Shown piece by piece: positions 1 through 5,172 of a stretch of DNA of 5,172 nucleotides. Within the stretch, counting starts at the first letter, position 1; each line of letters starts with the position of its first letter. The stretch lies in NCBI GenBank assembly GCA_026398835.1, contig JAPLSD010000143.1:1-5172 (forward strand). The letters are read 5' to 3'. Below the pieces are notes generated by a model. It was not told the origin of the DNA, made no database searches, and saw only the letters and a list, made by a program, of their open reading frames with translations. Both the position numbers and the translations under genes were made by a program. The DNA comes from Pseudomonas sp. (GTDB lineage: Bacteria; Pseudomonadota; Gammaproteobacteria; Pseudomonadales; Pseudomonadaceae).

Positions 1-1
1 G

Positions 2-274
2 AGCCTCAAGGAAGCGCTGCTGGTGGTCCGTCGCACTGAAACCCTGCCACAGGTACTCGATAGCGCAGTACTTGACCTTGAGCAGGGCGACAGCGCCGAA
101 GTAGCGCGTCTGAACGGCTACCTGCATGCGATCGTCGCCCACGAGCCGAAGCCGGACAGTGACTGGCTGCAACTGACCTTCCGCTTCGTTGACCAGGACG
201 CACAGAAACTCGACTACATCTCCCGCCTGATCGCCCGCGGTACAGCGCAGAAGCATTTTGTGCCGGGTGCGTAA
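2..274 (+). CDS. C-terminal end of a conserved protein, possibly the response-regulator-like gene downstream of phoU (partial)
   Basis: The frame is open from the left edge (it begins SLKEALLVVRR) to a TAA stop, giving 90 or so residues of a C-terminus. The real start lies outside the window, and the internal GTG at 23 is only a Val codon. The visible part is soluble, with no membrane segment, and has an acidic and aromatic middle (PDSDWLQLTFRFVDQD) followed by a helix (KLDYISRLIARGTAQ). I see no catalytic motif. In Pseudomonas the gene between phoU and the M23-peptidase gene next to phoBR is, as I recall, annotated as a two-component response regulator, and the gene order here fits that. This identity rests on position rather than on a receiver domain, which would lie upstream. 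It could instead be the end of another regulatory or PilZ-like domain protein. That it is a real coding region is much surer than its function. Confidence 0.75.
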   Translation, partial: SLKEALLVVRRTETLPQVLDSAVLDLEQGDSAEVARLNGYLHAIVAHEPKPDSDWLQLTFRFVDQDAQKLDYISRLIARGTAQKHFVPGA

Positions 275-284
275 GCGAGTTGAC

Positions 285-318
285 TGATCGTTCCCACGCT
301 CCTGCGTGGGAACGATCA
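285..318. repeat. Perfect 15-bp inverted repeat, a Pseudomonas intergenic repeat-type element
   Basis: The left arm at 285-299 (TGATCGTTCCCACGC) and the right arm at 304-318 are exact reverse complements around a 4-base loop, TCCT. It starts 10 bp after the stop codon of the upstream gene. Short palindromes with the core GTTCCCACGC/GCGTGGGAAC occur in very many intergenic copies in fluorescens-group genomes, so this is probably a dispersed REP-like element. The hairpin could also act as a transcript end or 3' stabiliser for the gene on its left. There is no proper T-run directly after it, so I do not call it an intrinsic terminator. The rest of the 275-409 gap holds a small palindrome (GCAGCTGC, 363-370) and no clear promoter. 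Confidence 0.8.
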
Positions 319-409
319 TCACTTCCCGATTTTGAAACATCTGCCGACTACGCGGGTCCATTGCAGCTGCTAGGCTGATTGCCACGCCTTACTCGACAGA
401 TCCTTGCCC

Positions 410-1306
410 ATGCTCGCGCGATTGCTGTTTTTCTGTGGTCTTCTCATGGCCGCCACTTCGGCTGTGGCCATGACGATCTACAAGTCCACCGGCGCCAACG
501 GCGTGGTTTCGTACAGCGACCGGCCGACGCAGGGCTCGCAGGTGTTTGTGTTTCGCGACCGGATGGTCGAGCACCTCGAGCGTCAGGTGTACCTCGATAT
601 CAAGAAGCAGAAGGGCGTGGACAGCGTCTTCGTACGCAACGATTTGTATGCGCCGGTAGAAATCGAACTGAGCTTCGCCGATCTGAAGAACGTCAGCGGC
701 GCCCCGCAACAGTCTATTCGTCGGGTCTTGCCGGCGCGCAGCAACTCGCGCCTGGCGCTGCTCACGGCGACCCGGGCCGGCACGCCGCTCACCTACACCC
801 CCAAGTTCCGTTATTCGCTGGGAGACCCTTCAGGGGCGGCGCAGGCCTATCGTTATCCGCTGCCTTGGCGTGGTGGGCCGTTTCGCCTGACTCAGGGCGC
901 CAATGGGCAATACAGCCACTTCGGGGTCAAGAATCGCTACGCCATGGATATCGCCATGCCTGAAGGCACGCCGATCATCGCGGCCCGTGGCGGGGTGGTG
1001 GTGAAAACCGAAAATACCCAGACCGGCCGTGGTACCGACCCCTCCGGCAACTTTGTCCGGGTGCTGCACGACGACGGCACCATGGGCGTCTATCTGCACC
1101 TCAAGCAAGGCTCGGTGAATGTTCGGGAAGGGCAACGGGTGGCGGTGGGCAGCGCGCTGGCGCTGTCAGGCAATACCGGCAACAGCAGCGGGCCGCATTT
1201 GCACTTCGTGGTGCAACGCAATACCGGTTTGGGGCTAGTGTCGATTCCGTACCAGTTCAATCAACCGCTGGGCAACCTGCCGAACTTTGCGCTCGGCAAG
1301 CAATGA
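410..1306 (+). CDS. Secreted DUF4124 / M23-family (LytM-type) peptidase protein
   Basis: A 298-residue protein, probably a periplasmic zinc peptidase acting on peptidoglycan cross-links or peptide stems. Residues 1-20 form a signal peptide (hydrophobic LLFFCGLLMAA, cleavage after AVA at 18-20). Residues 21-40 (IYKSTGANGVVSYSDRP) match the start of DUF4124, a small domain common on exported proteobacterial proteins. A linker region of unclear fold follows to about 145. The M23 domain spans about 160-270: H170, D180, a YLH motif with H230, and the GPHLHF motif with H263 and H265. The second and third ligand sites are textbook. The first is odd: the usual HxxxD reads RYAMD, and the nearest His is ten residues before the Asp. 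ATG 410 is chosen because it gives a clean signal peptide. An in-frame TTG at 404 adds two residues, and neither start has a strong ribosome site. It converges with the CNNM gene. In pseudomonads this gene sits between the pst-phoU and phoBR groups, but no Pho box is visible before it. Confidence 0.88.
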   Translation: MLARLLFFCGLLMAATSAVAMTIYKSTGANGVVSYSDRPTQGSQVFVFRDRMVEHLERQVYLDIKKQKGVDSVFVRNDLYAPVEIELSFADLKNVSGAPQQSIRRVLPARSNSRLALLTATRAGTPLTYTPKFRYSLGDPSGAAQAYRYPLPWRGGPFRLTQGANGQYSHFGVKNRYAMDIAMPEGTPIIAARGGVVVKTENTQTGRGTDPSGNFVRVLHDDGTMGVYLHLKQGSVNVREGQRVAVGSALALSGNTGNSSGPHLHFVVQRNTGLGLVSIPYQFNQPLGNLPNFALGKQ

Positions 1307-1321
1307 TCGCGTCCGATCTGA

Positions 1322-2662
1322 TCAATCCAGCATCAACACCTTGGCCAGCACGATTTTCGGGCCTTTCATCTTTTTGATGATGATCCGCAAACCGTCGACT
1401 TCCAGCACTTCTTCCTCTTCCGGCACCCGTTTCAGGGTTTCGTAGATCAGCCCGGCGAGGGTTTCGGCTTCGATGTGGTCCAGATCGATGCCCAGCAAGC
1501 GTTCGACCTTGAACAACGGCGTATCGCCGCGCACCAGCAATTTGCCCGGCTGGTAAGCGAGGATGCCGCGTTCGGCCTTGCGGTGTTCGTCCTGGATATC
1601 GCCGACCAGCACTTCCAGCACGTCTTCCATGGTCAGGTAGCCGATGATGTTGCCGTCAGCTTCTTCAACCAGCGTAAAGTGCGAACCGCCCTTGCGGAAC
1701 TGCTCCAGCAAGTGCGACAGCGGCATGTGCCGAGACACGCGCTCCAGCGGCCGGGTCAGTTCGGCGAGGTTGAACGACTCGGGAATATGGTCCAGCGCTG
1801 CCAGCTCCAGCAGCAAATCCTTGATGTGCAGCAGACCAACGAACTCATTGTGCTCGGTATCGTAGACCGGGTAGCGGCTGAATTTGTGGCGACGGAACTG
1901 CGCAAGGATTTCCTTGAGCGGTGCGTTGAACTCGATCGACACCAGGTCTTCACGGGAGTTGGCCCAGTCGACCACTTCCAGCTCGCCCATTTCCACGGCC
2001 GAGGCCAGTACACGCATGCCCTGATCACTAGGGTCCTGGCCACGGCTGGAGTGCAGAATCAGTTTCAGTTCTTCACGGCTGTAATGGTGTTCGTGATGCG
2101 GGCCGGGTTCGCCCTGGCCGGCGATCCGCAGGATGGTGTTGGCGCTGGCGTTGAGCAGGTAAATGGCCGGGTACATCGCCCAGTAGAACAGGTACAGCGG
2201 CACCGCGGTCCACAGCGACAGCAGCTCGGGTTTGCGAATTGCCCAGGATTTGGGGGCCAGTTCGCCGACCACAATGTGCAGGTAGGAAATGATGAAGAAG
2301 GCGGTAAAGAACGACACGCCTTTGACCACTTCAGCGGACTCTACGCCCACCGCACTGAGCACCGGCGAGAGCAAGTGCGCGAACGCCGGTTCACCGACCC
2401 AACCCAGGCCCAGAGAGGCGAGGGTGATACCCAATTGGCAGGCGGACAGGTAGGCGTCGAGCTTGCTGTGTACGGTGCGCAGGATCTGTCCGCGCCAGCC
2501 GTTTTTATGGGCGATGGTCTCGACCCGGGTCGAGCGCAGTTTGACCATGGCGAATTCGGCCGCAACGAAGAAGCCGTTGAGCAAAACCAGGATAAATGCA
2601 AAAAGGATCATGCCGAAGTCGGCGAAGATTGTCGCGAGGGTGATACTAGGGGAAGGGTCCAT
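1322..2662 (-). CDS. CNNM/CBS/CorC-domain membrane protein ('hemolysin family', putative Mg2+/Co2+ efflux)
   Basis: A 446-residue inner-membrane protein with the full architecture of the UPF0053 family. The CNNM (DUF21) membrane domain covers about 10-200, with hydrophobic segments near 17-41, 72-95, 112-135 and 148-172. It includes the family signature FFVAAEFAMVKLRSTRVE (31-48) and the VVGELAPKSWA turn (131-141). A CBS pair follows at about 225-355, with repeats ending VGLLHIKDLL and IGYLTMEDVLEVLVGDI. The C-terminal CorC_HlyC domain is at about 368-443. Relatives studied elsewhere (bacterial CorC/MpfA, animal CNNM) export magnesium or related divalent ions; the 'hemolysin' label is historical. 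ATG 2662 precedes the first membrane segment but has no clear Shine-Dalgarno; Met18 is a possible alternative. It follows phoR on the same strand after 124 bp, so it may be read through from the phoB promoter. I see no convincing promoter in that gap. The function is assigned from the family only. Confidence 0.9.
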   Translation of the reverse strand: MDPSPSITLATIFADFGMILFAFILVLLNGFFVAAEFAMVKLRSTRVETIAHKNGWRGQILRTVHSKLDAYLSACQLGITLASLGLGWVGEPAFAHLLSPVLSAVGVESAEVVKGVSFFTAFFIISYLHIVVGELAPKSWAIRKPELLSLWTAVPLYLFYWAMYPAIYLLNASANTILRIAGQGEPGPHHEHHYSREELKLILHSSRGQDPSDQGMRVLASAVEMGELEVVDWANSREDLVSIEFNAPLKEILAQFRRHKFSRYPVYDTEHNEFVGLLHIKDLLLELAALDHIPESFNLAELTRPLERVSRHMPLSHLLEQFRKGGSHFTLVEEADGNIIGYLTMEDVLEVLVGDIQDEHRKAERGILAYQPGKLLVRGDTPLFKVERLLGIDLDHIEAETLAGLIYETLKRVPEEEEVLEVDGLRIIIKKMKGPKIVLAKVLMLD

Positions 2663-2786
2663 GGTGGAGTTTTGCGGGTTCCGTATATTCGAAAAGAAAG
2701 AGGATTGCTGTGCCTGAAAGGCAGGCCCAAGTCAGCCAATGTAGCGACTGACAGGGCGATTGCCTAGTGGCGAGTCACTGTGGGTG

Positions 2787-4109
2787 CTAGTCGGTCAGGC
2801 TGCCGGCCCTGGATCTCGTGACCTGGGCGGGCACAAAATGGCAGGTGAAGGTGCTGCCATGGCCCAGCACGCTGCTGATCTCCATCCGCGCGCGATGGCG
2901 CAGCAGTACGTGTTTGACGATGGCCAGGCCCAGGCCGGTGCCGCCAGTGTTGGAGTTGCGGCTGGAATCGACGCGGTAGAAGCGTTCGGTCAGCCGCGGC
3001 AGGTGCTTGCTGTCGATGCCGATTCCGGAGTCCTGCACGCTGAGGTGCGCGCCTTGCTCATCACCCCACCAGCGAATGCGGATGTTGCCTTCGTCCGGGG
3101 TGTATTTCACCGCGTTGAACACCAGGTTGGAGAACGCACTGCGTAACTCCGCCTCGCTGCCCTTGAGCAGAATCGTAGAGTCGGCCTCCAGGGTGATGTG
3201 TTGATTGCGCTGTCCGGACAACGCCTGAGCATCGTTCTTGATCGACTGCAGCAGGCTGTCTATCGCCACTGGCTGGTTGTCCGACGGGTAATCGGTGGCT
3301 TCCAGCTTGGCCAGCAGCAGCAGGTCATTGAGCAGGGTCTGCATGCGTCCACCTTGCTGCTGCATTTGCTGCAAGGCGCGGGTCCAGCGCGGGTTCACTT
3401 CTTCGACGTTGTCGAGCAAGGTTTCCAGGTAACCGCAAATCACCGTCAGCGGTGTACGCAGCTCGTGAGACACATTGGCGATGAAGTCTTTGCGCATCTG
3501 TTCGAGCTGATGAATGCGGGTGACATCGCGCACCAGCATCAAGTGTTCGTTGTTGCCGTAACGGGTGATGTACAGCTCAATGCGCAGGCGATCGTTGGTC
3601 GGCGAGGGGATTTCCAACGGTTCGGCGTAGGTGTCCTGCTCGAAATACTCTTTGAAGCGCGGGTGGCGCACCAGGTTGGTCACCGGCTGGCCGCTGTCTT
3701 GCGGAGTTTTGAGACCGAGCAAGGTTTCTGCCGCGCGGTTCCACCATTCCAGATTGCCGTCGCTGTCGAGCATGATCACCGCGTCCTTGAGCGCTGCGGT
3801 GGACTCCTGAACCCGGTCGATCACAGCTTGCAGCCGCCCGCGCACTCGTTGGTCGCGGCGTTGCAGGTGATAAATACTGTCGAACACTTCGCCCCACAGG
3901 CCGTAGCCATCGGGCGGGGCTTCTTCGGGTTTCTGCAGGCGCAGCCATTCGTGCAGACGCAATAGCTGCTTGAGGGTCCAGGTCAGATAGACCGCCAGGC
4001 CAATGGCCAGGCTCCAGCCGTAATAACCGCTGATCAAACCGATCAGCAAACAGCCGGTGACCAGGAGCAGCATGTGGCGGATCAGGGTGCCATGCCAGTT
4101 TTGCTTCAC
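2787..4109 (-). CDS. phoR: Phosphate regulon sensor histidine kinase PhoR
   Basis: A 440-residue inner-membrane sensor kinase that phosphorylates PhoB when phosphate is scarce and dephosphorylates it when phosphate is plentiful, acting with the Pst transporter and PhoU. Two closely spaced membrane segments at about 12-45 have almost no periplasmic loop, as expected for PhoR. They are followed by a basic linker and a DUF3329-type region. A PAS domain covers about 97-200 (LDSDGNLEWWNRAAETLLG). The HisKA box FIANVSHELRTPL carries phospho-acceptor H215. The ATPase domain shows the N box (FSNLVFNAVKYTP, Asn328 and Asn332), G1 (DSGIG, 360-364), the F box (RFYR) and G2 (GGTGLG, 389-394). The start is GTG at 4109. 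An in-frame TAA lies directly before it, so no longer version is possible; AAGGA about 10 bases upstream can serve as the ribosome site. Met13 would cut into the first membrane helix. It lies 43 bp after phoB and must share its transcript. All catalytic motifs are intact. Confidence 0.97.
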   Translation of the reverse strand: MKQNWHGTLIRHMLLLVTGCLLIGLISGYYGWSLAIGLAVYLTWTLKQLLRLHEWLRLQKPEEAPPDGYGLWGEVFDSIYHLQRRDQRVRGRLQAVIDRVQESTAALKDAVIMLDSDGNLEWWNRAAETLLGLKTPQDSGQPVTNLVRHPRFKEYFEQDTYAEPLEIPSPTNDRLRIELYITRYGNNEHLMLVRDVTRIHQLEQMRKDFIANVSHELRTPLTVICGYLETLLDNVEEVNPRWTRALQQMQQQGGRMQTLLNDLLLLAKLEATDYPSDNQPVAIDSLLQSIKNDAQALSGQRNQHITLEADSTILLKGSEAELRSAFSNLVFNAVKYTPDEGNIRIRWWGDEQGAHLSVQDSGIGIDSKHLPRLTERFYRVDSSRNSNTGGTGLGLAIVKHVLLRHRARMEISSVLGHGSTFTCHFVPAQVTRSRAGSLTD

Positions 4110-4152
4110 TTAAAACGCGTCCTTGTCAGCTTGTCTGGCGGGTAGGGCCGGC

Positions 4153-4842
4153 TCAGCCTTTGGTGGAAAAGCGATAGCCGGTACCGCGCACGGTTTGTAC
4201 CAGATTCTCATAAGCCTCGCCGAGGGCTTTGCGCAGGCGACGGATGTGCACGTCGACGGTGCGCTCCTCGACATACACGTTGCCGCCCCAGACCTGATCC
4301 AGCAGTTGCCCACGGGTGTAGGCGCGTTCCTGGTGAGTCATGAAAAATTGCAGCAAGCGGTATTCGGTGGGGCCCATCTCGGCGGGTGTACCGTCGATGG
4401 TCACGCGGTGGCTGATCGGGTCGAGCAGCAGGCCACCGACTTCGATTGGCGCTTCGCCATCGGTCGGGCCGGCACGGCGCAGCACAGCCTTCAGACGGGC
4501 AACCAGCTCGCGTGGGGAAAAGGGTTTGGTGATGTAGTCATCGGCGCCGACTTCCAGGCCCTGGATCTTGTTGTCCTCTTCGCCCTTGGCGGTGAGCATG
4601 ATGATCGGGATATCCCCGGTCAACTCATCGCGCTTGAGGCGTCGGGCCAACTCGATGCCCGAAGTGCCGGGGAGCATCCAGTCGAGCAGAATCAGATCGG
4701 GTTTGCGGTCGACGATGATGGCATGGGCCTGCTGGGAGTTTTCCGCCTCCAGGCAGTCGTAGCCGGCCATTTCCAACGCAACGGCGATCATCTCGCGAAT
4801 GGGCGCTTCGTCGTCAACAATCAGAATGCTCCTGCCAACCAT
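4153..4842 (-). CDS. phoB: Phosphate regulon response regulator PhoB
   Basis: A 229-residue OmpR/PhoB-class transcription factor that, once phosphorylated by PhoR, binds Pho boxes and recruits sigma-70 polymerase to phosphate-starvation genes. The receiver domain (about 5-120) has the acidic pair D10-D11, the phosphorylation site D54 in [11 protein letters not shown]84 and K106 in [10 protein letters not shown]. The winged-helix DNA-binding domain (about 132-227) has the typical recognition-helix stretch [18 protein letters not shown] and the closing wing [10 protein letters not shown]. Length equals that of other PhoB proteins. I chose ATG 4842, giving [12 protein letters not shown], because AGAGGA sits 6 bases before it and the P. 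aeruginosa protein starts the same way. An in-frame ATG at 4860 would add six residues but lies upstream of that ribosome site. It is the first gene of the phoB-phoR unit and is preceded by a Pho box, so it is expected to activate itself. Confidence 0.98.
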   Translation of the reverse strand: MVGRSILIVDDEAPIREMIAVALEMAGYDCLEAENSQQAHAIIVDRKPDLILLDWMLPGTSGIELARRLKRDELTGDIPIIMLTAKGEEDNKIQGLEVGADDYITKPFSPRELVARLKAVLRRAGPTDGEAPIEVGGLLLDPISHRVTIDGTPAEMGPTEYRLLQFFMTHQERAYTRGQLLDQVWGGNVYVEERTVDVHIRRLRKALGEAYENLVQTVRGTGYRFSTKG

Positions 4843-4848
4843 GCTTAA

Positions 4849-4854
4849 TCCTCT
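4849..4854 (-). promoter_or_regulatory. Ribosome binding site that fixes the phoB start
   Basis: The minus strand reads AGAGGA, then TTAAGC, then the ATG at 4842. The good Shine-Dalgarno match and 6-base spacing favour ATG 4842 over the in-frame ATG at 4860. The site overlaps by one base the plus-strand Pho-box-like sequence at 4854-4871. Confidence 0.75.
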
Positions 4855-4871
4855 TGTCATTTAACTGTCTT
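4854..4871 (+). promoter_or_regulatory. Second Pho-box-like site, on the opposite strand
   Basis: The plus strand reads TTGTCAT-TTAA-CTGTCTT, with 12 of 14 repeat positions matching CTGTCAT and an A/T-rich 4-bp spacer. It is therefore as good a match as the phoB box. Its direction points to the divergent gene at 4994. Possible -10 sequences are GATAAC (4883-4888, 11 bases after) or TAGATA (4881-4886); both are mediocre. It lies inside the predicted phoB leader and touches the phoB ribosome site, so it might instead serve as a site for feedback on phoB. Confidence 0.55.
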
Positions 4872-4878
4872 GCGCCGC

Positions 4879-4912
4879 ATTAGATAACGGAATTATTGCA
4901 GTCGTGTGACAG
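4879..4912 (-). promoter_or_regulatory. phoB promoter: Pho box plus -10 element
   Basis: Read on the minus strand, 4912-4895 is CTGTCAC-ACGA-CTGCAAT, two 7-bp direct repeats with a 4-bp spacer. It agrees with the Pho-box consensus (CTGTCAT, 4 bases, CTGTCAT) at 11 of 14 positions. Ten bases further on, TCTAAT (4884-4879) matches TATAAT at 5 of 6. The 10-base distance is the one I recall from E. coli PhoB-activated promoters such as phoA, where the box replaces the -35. Transcription would begin near 4872 and leave a leader of about 30 bases before phoB. This is sequence matching only; the second half-site is the weaker one. Confidence 0.7.
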
Positions 4913-4944
4913 TATTTTAGTACCACGGCGATCCGCGCGTTCCT

Positions 4945-4971
4945 GAACTAAGCTCTAAGTCCGAACCCTGA
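4945..4971 (+). promoter_or_regulatory. Possible AlgU (sigma-22) promoter of the divergent secreted-protein gene
   Basis: GAACTA (4945-4950), 16 bases, then CCTGA (4967-4971) differs from the AlgU consensus GAACTT-N16/17-TCTGA at one base in each element. The start of transcription would fall near 4977, leaving a leader of about 17 bases that still includes the AAGGAAGG ribosome site. The leader is short and such motifs can occur by chance, so this is a tentative call. Confidence 0.35.
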
Positions 4972-4993
4972 CAACCACAAAAGGAAGGTTTCT

Positions 4994-5172
4994 ATGACGT
5001 ACAGTACTGTTTCCTGGAAAGCCCTGTTGATGTCTGCAGTACTGGCCCTGCCGGGGCTGGCTTTCGCTGCCGATCCGGCGATGACAAAGGACGGAATGCT
5101 TGTCGACCATAAGGGCATGACCTTGTACACCTTTGCCAAAGATGCTGCCGGCAAGTCCATGTGCAATGACAC
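4994..5172 (+). CDS. Secreted PF03640/COG4315 repeat protein (partial, cut by right edge)
   Basis: Only the first 59 codons are present. Residues 1-25 form a signal peptide (hydrophobic LLMSAVLALPGLAFA, cleavage before ADPAM). There is no lipobox cysteine, so it should be a soluble periplasmic or secreted protein even though the family is often called 'lipoprotein'. Residues 34-59 match the start of the family repeat, GMLVDHKGMTLYTFAKD followed by GKSMC. This includes the Yx(F/W/Y)xxD signature (Y45, F47, D50) and the first cysteine C57. The family has no established biochemical role that I know of. ATG 4994 is firm: AAGGAAGG (4981-4988) lies 5 bases before it. It is divergent from phoB. Control could come from the plus-strand Pho box, from the AlgU-like promoter, or both. 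Confidence 0.85.
   Translation, partial: MTYSTVSWKALLMSAVLALPGLAFAADPAMTKDGMLVDHKGMTLYTFAKDAAGKSMCND

Noticed and set aside
332..376. TTGAAA (332-337) and TAGGCT (371-376) as a promoter for the M23 gene
   Set aside because: The distance between them is far over 17 bases and no partner element sits at the right spacing.
1305..1318. GATCG-CGTC-CGATC hairpin in the convergent gap as a shared terminator
   Set aside because: A 5-bp stem with no T-run on either strand; too weak to call.
2712..2726. Hairpin GCCTG-AAAGG-CAGGC between phoR and the CNNM gene as a terminator
   Set aside because: The stem is only 5 bp, and on the minus strand it is followed by ACAGCAATCC before any T-rich stretch, so it lacks the form of an intrinsic terminator.
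1475..2767. A 430-codon plus-strand open frame opposite the CNNM gene
   Set aside because: It is Gln/Val/His-rich with no recognisable domain, lies antisense to a gene with clear family motifs, and is typical of open antisense frames in GC-rich DNA.
3198..3965. A 255-codon plus-strand open frame opposite phoR
   Set aside because: It is antisense to an intact phoR whose conserved motifs explain the sequence; the composition is that of a shadow frame.
4123..4848. A 241-codon plus-strand open frame opposite phoB
   Set aside because: It is the antisense of the near-invariant phoB coding sequence, with no ribosome site or known domain.
4843..4860. Longer PhoB starting at ATG 4860 (six extra residues)
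   Set aside because: The Shine-Dalgarno AGAGGA lies after that ATG and correctly before ATG 4842, which gives the usual 229-residue PhoB.
4948..5172. Minus-strand open frame at the right edge
   Set aside because: It is opposite a plus-strand gene with a strong ribosome site, signal peptide and family motif.

Overview
The window looks like chromosomal DNA of a Pseudomonas of the fluorescens type. It is GC-rich, carries a PhoB that appears almost identical to the P. aeruginosa protein as I remember it, and has a short perfect inverted repeat (core GTTCCCACGC/GCGTGGGAAC) of a kind abundant between genes in this group. The content is the phoB-phoR phosphate-sensing locus and its neighbours. No phage, transposon, CRISPR or RNA gene is visible.

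Layout from left to right. The 3' end of a plus-strand gene enters at base 2 and stops at 274. In related pseudomonads this place, just after phoU, is held by a gene annotated as a response regulator. A 135-bp gap follows, with the inverted repeat at 285-318. Next is a plus-strand gene for a secreted DUF4124 plus M23-type metallopeptidase protein (410-1306). It converges, with only 15 bp between, on a minus-strand gene for a CNNM/CBS/CorC-domain membrane protein of the 'hemolysin'/Mg-Co efflux type (1322-2662). Upstream of that, also on the minus strand, are phoR (2787-4109) and phoB (4153-4842). A 151-bp regulatory region separates phoB from a divergent plus-strand gene for a secreted PF03640/COG4315 repeat protein, cut by the right edge (4994-5172+).

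How it works together. PhoR is the membrane histidine kinase that senses phosphate status through the Pst/PhoU system, and PhoB is its DNA-binding partner. A Pho box on the minus strand, with a -10 at the standard distance, explains autoregulated transcription of phoB-phoR. Readthrough could also include the CNNM gene. A second Pho-box-like sequence faces the first one from the other strand, so the intergenic region may hold two face-to-face PhoB-dependent promoters whose -10 elements overlap, or a feedback site within the phoB leader. A sequence resembling an AlgU (sigma-22) promoter lies just before the divergent gene.

This is mostly a well-known core locus. The parts most worth a second look are the divergent regulatory region, the unusual spacing of the metal ligands in the M23 protein, and the CNNM transporter placed behind phoBR. 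I found no convincing new system.
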